Source: Panorpa germanica (taxonomy: Eukaryota > Arthropoda > Insecta > Mecoptera > Panorpidae). From it: DNA of 64,000 bases. How positions within the stretch are numbered: position 1 is the first letter of the stretch; each line of letters begins with the position of its first letter. The position numbers and the translations under genes were made by a program. Positions 35,701 to 49,207 of the stretch are shown here, piece by piece. The stretch lies in the NCBI GenBank assembly GCA_963678705.1, contig OY783212.1:12276001-12340000 (forward strand), written 5' to 3'. The notes under the pieces were generated by a model. The model was not told the origin of the DNA, searched no databases, and saw nothing but the letters and a program-made list of their open reading frames with translations.

Positions 35701-38323
35701 TTAAGCTTTAAAATATTGCGGAAATTCGTTGGATATATCTCTTACGAGTTGCTGATCCTTTACACTGGAATCGGATTCTTCACAAAATATTCTAGTAAAT
35801 ACTTTAAGTAAATCATCTCGTCGATGATAATGTTCAGAATAATTAGAGTTTCTTAATACACGACGAATTAACTCCAAATATTGTTGACGTTTCTGAAAAT
35901 AATGAAATAGTTACATTTCTTCTCTAAATATTTCTGAACATATGAAATAAATTATATTACCTGATCTCCAGGTGATAAATCAGACAATTGCCTGACGATG
36001 ATGTCAATTAACACTTTAATATCATTAGTATAAAATAAAAGAGCACATGTTGGACTCCCAAAAATATCAATAAATAGCTTCAACACGGAATGTGCAGGAG
36101 TAGGCTCATGGTCAAATATTTTTATTGGATCCTCTAAAATAAATATAGTAAAAACATTTTGATCTAATACTAAATATAACATACGTTTAAAAACTAACCT
36201 TCCCTATTAAGCAGCAGTAATATCTTTTCAGTAAAAGTGTTGGCTACAGCTTGTTCTTCAAGCGCTTGTATAAAAACATTTTCTTCGTGAATGGAAAATT
36301 GCAAATTATATGATAAAATAAGATTTAAAAACAAATCAGGAATTTTCTCATCAACATCAGTATCTGGAGGAGACTCCATTATTTTTAAAATAAACGTAAC
36401 AAAATCCTTTCCAATGAATTCTAGAAATTATTAACACATTGCATATCAAATCTTAATAATCAAATGATTTTAATTTTGTAATAATTTGCACTTACCAAAG
36501 TGAGTTATAGGACTATTTTCACCCATAGAAAATAACATTGTTAACAATAAAGCGGAATAATGTAAGCGAGGAATATTTCTAGAATTAGACATCATATCCC
36601 GTGCAACTTCTTCTGGTAATACTGAGCAGAGCATTACTTTAAGAGCAGTAAAACTTAAACTACACATCACACCAAAAGCTTGTAGCAAAAGCTGCCTAAT
36701 TGACCACCGTACTTCCATTTGATAATATTGAATTAATGCTACAAGACCTTCATATTCATCTTTTGCCATAACAAGGCAACTAATTTCCGAATCTGCATTA
36801 GACTAAATTAAAGAAAATAATTAATGAAAAAAACATAGTTATATGATTTACATTAATTTATTACTTACCAAAATAGAAATTAGTTCAGAAATATATTCTG
36901 TTATTACAGCTTCGTCTTCGTGAAGCATCCAAGATCTTTGCTCTGAATCATCCTTGCACGCACTTAATTCAGAAAATATAACATGTAATCTTTGTGCATC
37001 GTGTGTACCCAAAAGAAATGCTTCCGGAGCATTCAAAGAACGTTGAAGACTTTCTATAATGCTACTCAAATGCGTACTCATAGAATTGGGTAATAATTGC
37101 TGTTATAAAAGGAAAAAATCAGTAAAAAAATATTCATTAAAATGTTAAAGGTTAAAAGACATGCAGGGTAATACATACAGTACCTGTAATTCTGAGACTA
37201 CTGTAGCAACTGCAACTCGTGACATTTTGAAACTTAATTCAGTATCTCTTCTAACTGCATCTATGAGACTGTAAACAGCGATTGGTTGCAAATCCGAGCC
37301 CGTATCCGGAGACTTTATTTGTACGATTGGACTTGAAGAGGATTTTTTAAATTCTGGTAAAGATTCTGGAACTTGTACAGAAGTATCACAGTACTGTGGC
37401 TCAGAATTAGTATGACGAAGTTTACTTCCTACAAAGTAATATAGTAAATAGATTCAAATATTTAAAAAATATTTAATATCACCTTATAATTAATATTAAC
37501 CTTGGATTGCTATAACATTATTCGTTGTAATGGGAACGTCCTCTACTGGACCTTCTCCTTGTCCTTTATTTGCAGCACAGTGATTGCTTTTTTCCTTAAT
37601 AGTATGAGGTTCTACACTACTATCAGAAGATCTTGCGTTATGATCTCCATCTGATTTACCAGTATGATACAGCAAATCTAGACCTGGTTTTTGGCTATCG
37701 GATTCAGATTCCTAGAAAAATCAAGTAACAAAGCTAAAGGTGAGCTACGATTTTTATAAATAAAGAAAATGAAGTGTACCATAGAGCTAAGACCAGCTTG
37801 GCGTCGTTTCTCTTTGAGTCTAGCAATTAATTCCTGTCTACCAATATTTATTTGTCCGGATGTATCGGAACTGTCACTGTCAGATGAGTTTAAAACACCA
37901 ACACAGTCATCCAAAAAAATTCTGAAGAAGTCTGGAGTCACCTATTTAATTGATTTTATTATTATTTGGTACAACTGTTCTCTACATTACTTGCATATTA
38001 TTCAGCTGTAATATAATACATAAACTATTTACCTTAACTGACTCTACATAATTTGAAGGAACGAAACCAAGTTGTCCCAATCTGTTAACAACCTGCCACC
38101 AATTTCTTTCTTTTGTTGATGTTTGGTGCAAAATAAAGTACTCATTTTCTTTAAAACTCAGAGTTTTCGCATAAGTAGCAGTAAAATTATACATGGAGCG
38201 AAGCATTTCAAATTGCTCTGTAAATATATATTGACAATACAATATGAATTATTTTAATTTATCCAATGTATGTTTCATATACATAACCTGTAACGTACCT
38301 AGTTTGATCATATTGTCTCCCAT
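35701..38323 (-). CDS. NCKIPSD: NCK-interacting SH3 protein (SPIN90/NCKIPSD homologue)
   Basis: Ten minus-strand coding exons: 38323-38299, 38217-38033, 37941-37780, 37711-37501, 37428-37184, 37099-36869, 36802-36496, 36420-36199, 36133-35961 and 35892-35701. All joins are GT-AG with matching phase, giving 650 residues (human about 720). An N-terminal SH3 domain at about 13-68 has the ALYDF-like SMYNFTAT and the WWQV and FVPSNYV signatures. A Ser-rich linker follows, shorter and less Pro-rich than in vertebrates. From about residue 277 comes the helical SPIN90/Ldb17 domain, including DDSEQRSWMLHEDEAVI, YYQMEVRWSIRQLLLQAFG, LPEEVARDM, DHEPTPAHSVLK and DLSPGD. SPIN90 binds Nck and activates Arp2/3 to nucleate unbranched actin filaments at the cortex and during endocytosis. 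The start, MGDNMIKL in a 25-nt first exon, is inferred from phase, so a different 5' exon is possible. Confidence 0.93.
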
Positions 38324-39045
38324 TTTAAGCCAAGAGTTTTAATTACGTAAACTGATCTTTGGACAAGACTAGGTGTTAATATAACAATTAATTTTTTTAA
38401 CATTCCATACTTAAACAAACACTATATACATAATATGTGATAATATGACACTATGCTGTTTTGTTATGACACATTTATTATTGACCAATGAACGTTCTCC
38501 TGATCAGAGATAATACTCCTGATGACCTTCGCAAGATGGCGGGTACACCCGAATTTGTTAAAACTAAATGAATCCAAGCTTAACTGGGAAAATTTAATAT
38601 TAAGAAGGAAATAGATAGATAATATAGAATGTTTTGCATTTCTAACATATATATTCATTTTTGTTATGATCCAGATTGTTGTCCTACATTATTTTATAAA
38701 ACTTATATAGGTCAGTGTCGTCAAAAGGTCAAGGGCAATGTATAAGTTGTAATGGCAAAGTAAGGTTTATGTAATAAAACACTTAAATTTCTATTTATTT
38801 ATTATATTTATTTTAAACATTTATAAAAACATACAATAGCCAATAAACAAATCACATACAATCAAATATTGAATATTTGGGGTACCATGGGGTGAATATA
38901 TGAATATATTCACATCAATGATTAGGCCATAATAATATAAGGTTTATAATTAAAATATATTCACGTTAGAGTAGATTAAGTAAGAGATTCAAGAAATATC
39001 TATTTTAAATATTGATCTTAAAAATATTTGTACGTTTTATATGTC
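38324..39045. other. Gap between the annexin 3' end and the NCKIPSD start
   Basis: The two genes lie head to tail on the minus strand. The annexin 3' UTR probably occupies the upper part, with AATAAA-like motifs on the minus strand at about 38795-38815. The NCKIPSD promoter and 5' UTR must lie in the lower part. No separate gene is seen. Confidence 0.5.
38795..38815 (-). terminator. Candidate poly(A) signals of the annexin gene
   Basis: Overlapping AATAAA hexamers read on the minus strand about 230-250 nt after the annexin stop. This is assigned only by position and motif. Confidence 0.45.
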
Positions 39046-42000
39046 TTAATTTTCTTTACACAGGGCTAAAAGACATTTCTTGTAGTCACCAGAGCAATCA
39101 CCCTGAAATAATACATATTTATTATTAGTATTTGGATATATTTAATTTGCACTCCATTATCTAAGTTCTGATAATATTGTTTACCCTTATCCAGCTTCCC
39201 AAAGCCTTGCCAAACATTCGTTGGAATTCCTTTTTAATATCACCCAAATCAACCTCTGAACGCGTCACAATGATTCTGATAAGTTGTTTATCAGTAGTTC
39301 CCATACCAGCCATACTTTGATGTAAGCGTTCGGCAAAGAATCCGGCTTTATTACGTACTGATTTAACTGGAAAATTAGAACAAAATTATTGCTTCATAAA
39401 CTAAGAAATTAGGTAATTATTATAGATACTGAAATAAATACATAGATAATATTATAGGTAATACCTATAGCTAGAAGTCCATCTTCAATGTCACCAGAAA
39501 ATTCACTTTTAATTGCCTTTTCGAACTGGCGTCCTGTGAAGTTCTCATATTCTTGGAAAATCAAAGCGAGTTGGGCATAATTTCGTTGGCACAATATCAT
39601 GTTGAAAGTTGACTCATCAGTGCCAAAGAATTTAAGTTCACCTAAAACAATCATTTAAATTTCTTCATCATTTATTTTTGTTCAACTTTTAAACAATGGC
39701 AATGTGTTTTAAAATCTCAGACATTGATAAAATTTTCTAAATTATGTTGTTCCATATTAGTAAATTAACATATTTAGTAATACAGGTCTCTACTGTACAT
39801 AAAATTAATTTTACATTAAAATTAGCATTAGCTAAAAATTATATATTATATTAACGTGTTGTTATAAGTAACGTATTTAATAAATATTACAGTTAAGTTT
39901 ATAACAACAAACAAGTATATTTAAACCACATAAAACCAAATTAAAAAAATACTTACCAGCTTGTAACAAAGCTTGTGCATCTCGTTGGGCAGCGGATTGA
40001 TCAATAATATTACTTTCATCACGATTAGCCTAAAATATAGTAATTAGTCAAAATATTGCCATTACTGCCATTTATTAATTATTAGTTGAATAGTTATAAA
40101 TTTCATGAGTTGCATACTTACACAACATAAAGAAACAAGTAATCTTCGGAAATTTCCTGAAGTTTCCCCACATAATGAGTTTTCCAAAGACTTGTGATAC
40201 ACTAAAAGAAATATTATAGAAATTATATCAATGAAACTCAGAAATACTATTTAATTTTTCTTTATAAACAATAAAACATACTTGTCTCGTACGCCTGTTT
40301 AATAACATGTATTTCTTGATTAGTCATTGTACAGAACACTTCAATTAATGTATCTTCATCTGTGCCTAATCCATCCATAGCATCACGCAGTTCTTTAGCG
40401 TAGAATTGAGGTAGTGGAGTCATTAGTGCAACAGCCAGATCTTCAAAACGACCTGTAAGTTCGCTCTTCAAATCTTTAATGAGATCCTGAAAATTATAAA
40501 ATTAAAATTGAATACATATAAATAATTATAATAATAATAATTCTTTTCTTACGAGATATAAGGAATGGTTATTTAAAATATGATTAAAATACCTTTCCAT
40601 ACAAAGTTTTAAATTGGATAGCAATTTCCAATCTTTGTGCATTGCTTCTATTAGCCAGAACGTCAATGATAGCCTTCTCATCTGTTCCAAAACCTTTCAT
40701 AGCTTTTCTTAAAACTTCAGCATCGCCACGAGCATTGAAGTTTTCTGCAGGAACAACAGTGGGTGAAGGCTGTGGGTAAAGATTACATACATTAAATTAA
40801 TTCTTGAATAATCCACAATAAAGATATTATGAGCATGACATGGAAACATTAACATAAAGCACAAAAAAACAAATAAATTGTAATCCCCATTCGCCAATAT
40901 TAACAAACAATTAATAACAAAATAACGTTCTAACGACAGTTTTGCACAATACGTAAACATAAATATTCAGATGGCAAATTCAAGTTTTCCAAGAACTTGT
41001 GATAGCTTAAAATAATGTAAGCGATTATATTATTAAACTCATTAAAGAGGTAAAAATGTAATTATGCTATGGTACTAGCATTCGAGTATTTGCAGTCTTT
41101 GAACATAATTGTATTGTATTTACACCTAAATATATCTGCTATGTGTATGTTACTATGGTTTTAGAGTTTACTAAGGTTGAATTTAAATTGTATAAGCATA
41201 ACAGGAAAAAGTACATTCACGTATATATTTGAAGGAATTTATGTAGTAAAACTATTAAGTGGTCCTCATATAAAACATCTTTATAAATTATATGATACAC
41301 ATTTAGTGAGATATCATCTGATGAAGATTTCATAATTTTAACTTTATTTTTCATATAAATATACAACATTTGTATTATATAATTATAATACGTTTTCAAT
41401 ACAGACATATAACACATATAAATAAAAACACATCAATACTTTGCTGTACGTTACGTGGCAGTTGAACAATATTGTCTTTTATACACATATATACATATAC
41501 TTATACAGAATAATATTACTCATGGTCATTTGGTGATTTTTTAACTAAATGAATTTAACTATGTAGTTGATATGACATATGTATGATATGAGAGTATGCA
41601 TTTATTAAACATTACTATTTTATAATTAAGCTCGTGAAATGATTGACTTGTTTTGTGCCACACCCATCAGTATATTTAAATTTGAACATTTCAATTGCAG
41701 AAAGAAATCTAAATCTGGAGTATAAATTGAATACCCATCTAATCAATAATATTATACTCGGTTTTAGCAATGAAATATTAAGTTAATGATGGCAACACAT
41801 AATACAGACTTGAACATTGCTATTAATCACACAGCTTCATTCTTGAAGAGATGCTACAATTTTAACAATTATAAAAAATATATTTAGTTTATTATGTACA
41901 TATTTTAATTTTTAGGTATACCCAATTTTAAAAAGCTTAGCTACACCTCTTTTTTTTTGCTAAGCTTGTGAAACTATTAGTAACATAACATTTATTTAAA

Positions 42001-43799
42001 TTAAAGTTAAATTGAGTTTCGTAAGATTCTGTGTATACAAGTGAAAATGAAAATGTTAGATTATCAACTACAATATGTACAATCGTGAGCCTTTGGAATG
42101 AGTGATCAGAAACCAATTACTACCATAATTACATTATCATACAGAATACACAAATACAGAAAATTCAAATTGAGTTTGACCATCCACCATAAAACTCTCG
42201 ATTATACTTCGAGCAAACTCTTATTATCCTACCTTTCTCGAGTGAGCTGTATGGGATTGAGAGCTCGGTTGGTTGTAAGATTGTCCTACGTACGACGAGC
42301 GTATTTCCTCAGTATTATAAGATTGTTGATAATTTTGACCGCCATCTTGTGGTCTTGAAGGATATGGTGAAGGATTATAAGAATCTGGTTGAGGAACAGA
42401 AGGATATGGCGATGGATTATATGGTGCAGATGTATCTTGTTGTGGAACTCCAGGATATGGAGCTGGATTGTATCCTTGAGGTGCACCACCACCATATGGC
42501 ATAGGCATACCAGTTGGTGGTCCTTGGAAACCCATTGGAGCACCTCCACCATAACCTGGATATGGGGCGAATGCTGTAGGTGGTTGACTTGGGAATGGAT
42601 ATGACATACTTTGTGGTGGGTATCCTGGATATTGTTGTGTTGGATAAGGACTTTGTTGAGGGTATGGAGGCTGGCCAGGACCTCCTGGTGCACCCTTTAA
42701 CAAATTTAATATTACTTATAATTTCAATTTATTTTTATATAAATTTGAGTTTTATATCATTTTGAAAAGGAAAATAGAAATAAAATTAATATTATTAAAG
42801 AATTAAATGAAATGAAGAAAAAGAATATACAATAACAATAAATACCACAATTTTGTAATAAAACAAAACATTTTATAAATATGTATATGCATAGACAAAA
42901 TTAATTTACTTTATTTATTTGATTTTCTAATTTATATGCTTGAATCGTTTAACATCCTGTCATATTCTAACAATATTTTCACACTCCAACTTAAAGTTAA
43001 TTGTCCATTAGACAAATACCATTGTTTCTATTTTAATTATTCATTGTAAATTTTTTTTAAATTGTCGGATATTTGAAATGGCTTTCAAATATTGTGAAAT
43101 TTCACAGGCGAGATATCATTACATTTTTATGTCAGACAATTCATTTATTTTTAAAATATCCAATTTTAAAGATTCGCTTGTTAATCAATTAACTCAGATG
43201 CGATACACGATTTGATTCTTTGTTAAACTTAAAGAATCATCATATAAGAACATAAAATAAAAACATAAACAAAACTGTTTCATTTTTAATATTATGTATT
43301 GGTATTACTAATTTTTTGCTTTAGAACTATTCTTACAATAAGACTATTAAGGCAATATTTCCGCGTTGCCTATTTTCATAATAAAACAAAATTTTGTAAA
43401 ATCAGAATAAAATAATTATTCAGAATTGATTAGTTATTATGTCTGCTTTTACATTACTTTATGCATTACTAATCTTATTTGTAATTTTAATAAATGTTAT
43501 TTTAGGGATTAGAAAAAGGATTATTTTAGGAATGGTTATGTCCAAGTAAAAGTAGATAAAAAGCTTATTGGAATCTACATTGATATCTTTGTTGTGAAAG
43601 TGAAAGATTTACAGCTTAAAGATGACTTTCGCAATCAAAATAGATAAGAAATTGGAAATAATATTTGATAAAATCGAATTTCATTGACGAATGGGGAATT
43701 TTTTCGTCATTAATAAAAAAAAAAAGGTTAGATGTTATAGAAATTAAATTTATTAAATATTGATGGCTGAATAAAACTTACCGGCTGATAGTAACTCAT
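39046..43799 (-). CDS. AnxB11: Annexin with long Pro/Gly/Tyr-rich head (AnxB11-like)
   Basis: Nine coding exons on the minus strand: 43799-43782, 42694-42233, 40769-40593, 40486-40282, 40201-40122, 40029-39957, 39641-39465, 39366-39185 and 39102-39046. Phases all agree, giving 476 residues. The start MSYYQP sits in an 18-nt exon, with a likely 5' UTR acceptor at 43828. Residues 7-160 are a PYP/PGYGGG-rich, synexin-like disordered head containing repeated YNPSPYPS units. Four annexin repeats follow, with calcium-site loops GFGTDE (repeat 1), GLGTDE (repeat 2), FFGTDE (repeat 3, first Gly lost) and GMGTTD (repeat 4). Annexins bind acidic membranes in a calcium-dependent way and act in membrane traffic, repair and cortex organisation. 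The long head points to AnxB11 over the short-headed AnxB9. Other splice forms are possible, because the introns at 40770-42232 and 42695-43781 are long. Confidence 0.92.
42233..42694 (-). repeat. Low-complexity Pro/Tyr/Gly-coding exon of the annexin
   Basis: Exon 2 encodes 154 residues made almost entirely of P, Y, G, Q, S and A, with imperfect repeats of [10 protein letters not shown] and PYPG. It is more GC-rich than the flanking introns. Such heads can mediate self-association and ALG-2 or membrane-protein binding in annexins A7 and A11; that role here is inferred. Confidence 0.8.
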
Positions 43800-43828
43800 T
43801 GTTATTGTTTTTTAATACTGTAATCCAC

Positions 43829-46800
43829 CTGGAATTAAAAACATATATTTAATAAATAGATTCTTATCTTATCGTATTATTTGTATTACAAACATATGGA
43901 TCTTCAAGATAATTTTAAAATAATTATGTGGAATTTCATTATTTAAACTTCTCCTAAATATAACTTATGTTTCTAATAAATATAAGTTCAGTAATAAACA
44001 TAGAGTACCTAAATTTAATTAATTTTATATACTATCACATAATTCACAAATGTAATATAATTTAAGTTCTGCACGCACTAGAAAGTTGTCGCATGTGTTA
44101 GTGTTAATTATTTTAATCATATTACATAGGGGTTACTAATGTACGTCAACCTGTTTCATACAGGTTGTATAAAGGCTTTGCAGGTGTGAAGCTATTTTAT
44201 ATATAATATTTTCAATGTAAATATCTTATACGTTAAATACAAAATGTCAATATTATTCAAACAATGATAACGTTTTACACCTAAAAATATTTTCATATTT
44301 ATACACGTAATATAATATGTTTTAATGTTTCATAAAACAGAAATTATGTATTAAATATTTTATGTAAACAATGTTATGTACAGCCTTCATGTGGACTACA
44401 CTTTTATCTCTTTCTAATATATGATAATTTTCTCAAATATTCATGGAACACACTGGTTCAGTTAAAAAAAATACAGCATTGGAACATCACTCAGCCATGT
44501 TGAATACCACATAATATTTAAAAAAAAAAATATAGCTTTTAAGATATTTCTATTTCATTATCATATTTTGCACCAGGCAGAAACAAATTTTGTAGAGGTT
44601 AAATTGTAATAATATATCTTAGCCAGCACAGTGATCGGGATCTTTTTTAAGGTAGAGACTGGACCAGTGTCTTCGATTATAATAATATTTTCCGGTTTTA
44701 ATTGTTACCGAAATTATTATGATTATGTTCTCATAATCATAGAACTTATGAGGCTATGATGCAATAAATACTGCAAACAGATATCGACAAAGATAGGACT
44801 CTGCTACTTTACATCTGCTAAAAATTGGAGAACTCAAGGAAAATAAAACAATAAATTGCATAAAAAAATAAAAAATTACAAATGAATATTTCCGGATTCC
44901 AGAGAAATGAAAAACTAAAAGGAAACGGTAACTGTAACAGGCAGTAAATCTTTACGGTACTATATAATTACAAAATATTGGGAAATTACGCTTTAAGGAA
45001 GTCCCCTTTATCGTAAGTAAAAAACCCGTTTGCAGAAGTCTGGAGATACCAACATATTTTAAAAGTGGATTACTTCAAAAATACAACCATATTATTTATA
45101 AAAATATGAAGTTATAAAAATCAATTTATTTGTTTATTAAAGATGTTGTTTTCAAGATAGTTTCTTAAAGGGAATATATCTAAGGGTGCGTAACATTTCC
45201 CAACGTTTGAAGGGCACGACGTAGAAGAGTATTGCGTAGAAGAATGTTGGCGCCATGTTAATGTAGAATGGGGAAAATATACGAAGGGAGAAAGTAGATA
45301 AAACCATAAACGGGAAACCGGATGGTTAAATATGGATGGATATGGGTTGTAAGCTACAAACATATTAATTAAAAAATATTTAATTAAATTATGTTCAAGA
45401 ATAAAATTGTTACTTTTTATCAACTATATCCGTTATGGTAGATAACAAAATGCTTTAAATTTAATTATAAATAATTCTTAGAGAGGTATTATGTGCTGCT
45501 CATATTTAGTCATATTATGAAATTCGTCCTTCCCGTTATTAAGGAAAACATTATATTCAACACAAATAGGTAGAAAACATAATTTGAATATTTAATATAT
45601 GAAAATGATTTTATATGATTTGTTTCAGAACCATAAAGTATGAAAAAAGTACAGAGAATTAGAGATGTGTTAATCAGATTTTAACAAAAGAAATATAACA
45701 CAAAGCCCCAAGAAGAGCTATATTACTTTAAAGTGGTAGCTTAGAACCACTGTTCCTTAATAATATTAGTTTTTCTCGTGTAATATGTGTACACATATGG
45801 TAAAACAATTATTTTCAAATTTATAAATGGGAGTCTGTAACATACTGTACACTATTTCTCTCAATTGTTCTACTTCCCAAAAATAAATGACATTATTTTT
45901 AGTACATATCAGCGTATAGAATTAATTAGATTAAAACAAAGGGCGTTAATGTTATATTACATTTTCTTCATGCTTTATTAAGTCTGATTAAAACCTTCAT
46001 TCAATCATTCGTAAAAATGAGTTCTGTATTGTTACTGACAATATAATACTGTAAGTTTGGTTGGGAAAAAGTAGCACAAAACTTTCTATTTACATATTTA
46101 AAATAGTATTGTTAAAAATACGGTAATTCTAATTGCAGAGCACAATAGATTCATTTTACCAAAGTTACTATTTATTGGGTTCTGTTACTTCTATCATGTT
46201 TGATAGTTTTACGGCTTAGTGATAGTATTATTATAATGATGTAGTATTACCGGTTACATTACCGGTGTATTTGGCTCTTCAACAACTACATATGTAATAT
46301 ACACTTGTTGCAGATGTGTCACAAAATATCCGATATGACCTTAAGTGCTAGTAAATTAAATATAATATTAACTGTAGATAATATGCACGACAATGGACAA
46401 AGAGAACACAGGATTATGTAAAACATACCAGTTTTAGTTACTAATGAACTTATCCACGCAGCTATGTATTATTTATGTAAAAAAGTGTTTCTATTATTCA
46501 TGGTTTGTTTATCTTTAACCTCACTTTTATGTCAAAAAAATTAAGACTTACCAAATATATCACTTTAATAAACAGAAATAATTAAGTCACTGGCTTAACT
46601 AATCACAAAAATGTTAATTATAAATAACAAAAATATAATTTGACTACTCCGTAAGCTGACACAACTACGAATGGCGTATAACATACAGAGCTTGAATATA
46701 ATAAAAGAAACTTGTGTCAGTGTGTGAGTATTAAATATCAATGTGTGTGAGAATTGAGAATACACGTACGTTACACGTACCGTGTAATTTTTCTTCTGGT

Positions 46801-48595
46801 TGTGACACACTATTTCCAAGAACTAATTTGGTTAGTGTACGTTAGATAGAAAGAGAAGTACAATGTACCTTTTAAAGTGCAAAAGGGATATTCATCCAGT
46901 ACCAGACTGGGGGAAATTAATACTTTGAAATGTGCTAAAAAGTATTTAACATTAAAAATTATATTATGTGAGGACAATGTTATAAATAATTTTCAAAAAC
47001 TAATACATACAAATTTTTAAAGAAAGACTATTATTTAATATAATGCATCTGAACCAGTGTCATAACTTCTATTACATCTGTATATCTGTGTATATTTGTC
47101 AAGATATCTTAGCCGTTCAAGAGTTCAGAAATCTATATCAGACTCATCAAAGGTTGCGTTCACAAGTTTACATTGTAAAGGAGTTTAGATAAAAGATAAA
47201 GCGGCGATAAAAGGCTACGTGCCTACGAAGTCCGAGAAACTATATTTAATAAAGGAGTTTAGAATTATTGTACCGTTAGACCTGAGTTAGACCACGGTTA
47301 GACAAATAAGTGCGTTAACTGATATGCACCGGTCGTCGGTACTGTCGTCGGGGTTGCTTCAATGATCTATTTGGATTGCCGTTCTCAGTAGACTCGTACT
47401 CCTTCCTTCCTCGTTTGATACGATCCGTACGAAGCGAACTGAATGTATTTTTCTAGATCTGGATTATCAGACTTATTTAAGTTTGCTTCTTGCTTCGTTA
47501 AGAAGGAATCAACATGACGTATTATCATATCACGTACGTGTTTTCAGTTAACAGCGTGTAAATTATTCCATGAGAGCATTTACGCACTTATAACCTTATT
47601 CGTGTTTATTCGCCGCTCCTTCCTTGTCACTTTGAACTTCATACCCCATTGGACTTACAACTTCAATGTCGAAATAGTGTGAAAGAGAAAATGGATTTCA
47701 TTTATAGTAAGTTTACATAAAAAACAACTTCGGCTTTATATAAAATTACTTTAAGCTACAGGTGTATTTGTAAGTAAAACAAGATGATTGCTCTTATTAC
47801 ATTATTTAAAATAATTATTTTAATAATTAATTATATTTAAAGAAACATTACTTTTTAAATTAGTTTCAATATTAGTCACATAATGTCGTTACATTAGTAC
47901 ATATAATGCGGAGGTTGTTTACATTCCTAAAATATTTACTATTGCTAAGATGTACGTCATCAGTTTTTCTCAAACCTACTGACTGATGTGGCCCTAGAAT
48001 TATCTGTGACGTCAAACGCGTGATCATGAGTCATCTGGTATTTGAATAATATACTTACTTGTGTCTGTGTGCAAATTTATTGTGCAATAGTGTAAAACTA
48101 CAATAGTATTTCTTTCGGTAGATTCTTTTGTAATTTGACATTTGATAATGGGTATTTTAGCACTTAAAGAAGTTTGCAAGTAAACGAATAATAACCTATG
48201 TATAGTCTGGAAATACCCTGGGTTGAATAATTAAGTTGGAGCATACCTTGTAGTAAACTTGTATTTATGTAATGCTCAAAGTAAATAATTACTCATGTTA
48301 TCAATTGGAGGGTTATCTTTTCTCTGAATTTTATCTCTTTGGTCACGCTTTTAGTTCAAGCGTATATAAGATAAATTAAAATGATTTACAGAAACAAACC
48401 TTTAGAGATAATGCACTTTTATCTTCAATTTATCAAAGTGCCTGGATTCGTTCGCAGTGCCGAGAGGGCATTGGGGAGTAATGCCCTACCTTAAAAAGAT
48501 CATGCCCTACCTTAAATACCTTATAGACTGGTCGTCAAAGCGCCCTTTTTCACATTTTCGGATGCCTTATCTTAAATTGGATTCTAGCTAATTAA
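43829..48595. other. Region upstream of the annexin coding start, no further gene seen
   Basis: Part of this should be a 5' UTR intron, as a CAG acceptor precedes 43828 on the minus strand. 46740-46870 and 47300-47700 are less AT-rich with more CpG than their surroundings. They are candidate promoter or non-coding first-exon regions, but no initiator can be proved. 47203-47246 carries the repeat seen inverted at 30756. At 48482-48580 the phrase ATGCC.TA.CTTAAA occurs three times. Confidence 0.45.
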
Positions 48596-49207
48596 TGGGC
48601 TTGTGTCCTCATTTTTTAGTGGTCGATTTTTCAATTGTTGATTGAAATTGATGTTAATAAATGTGTATTGGCGTGTCTATTTTATTAAATATCTAAATAT
48701 TGACGAAGATATAGCAATTAAAAGTTTGAATTTTAGTTTTAGCGCTATAAATGGTCGGCCATATTTGTATGACGTGAAATGTATTTTAACGTCAGTTATT
48801 TGTTGAGTAGGACAGTGTTGTGGTAATGTTTTGTAGCTATTGGTAGTCGAAATATCAAGTCAAAGAATAATAAGTTTTTATTTTATTTAACCCTGATAAG
48901 GCAGACATAATATTGGAGTTTTATTGTTTCTTGAAATAGCTGTAAATAATATTTGATATATAAAAACATATAGCAGAGATTTATGAGCTGTAAGGTTGGC
49001 AGCGGTTGTGATGTCATATGCAATTTTAATGTGTACAACTTTGAATCCCTTTAATAATTAAAGAGACAAAATGACTTTTTTAATTGTTAATATCTCTTAA
49101 CATATAAGGAGTTATTAAAAAATAATTGGACATTTGAGGTTCAAGTAACCCACTTTATCAATATATAGTACAGTTTTATAGGAATTAAGACATAGGACAA
49201 AAGCCCA
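48596..49207 (+). mobile_element. MITE family A, complete copy
   Basis: This is the best-preserved forward copy, 612 bp, from TGGGCTTGTGTCCTCATTTT to ACATAGGACAAAAGCCCA. The termini are inverted over about 14 bp. Internal landmarks are AATGGTCGGCCATATTTG, CCCTGATAAGGCAGACATAA and GTAAGGTTGGCAGCG. It has no coding capacity. Flanks ATTAA and TTTTC give no clear target duplication. Confidence 0.92.

Noticed and set aside
42098-42765. Several frames on both strands over the annexin head exon
   Set aside because: A low-complexity Pro/Gly/Tyr exon is free of stops in other frames by composition. Only the minus frame joins in phase to the annexin repeats.
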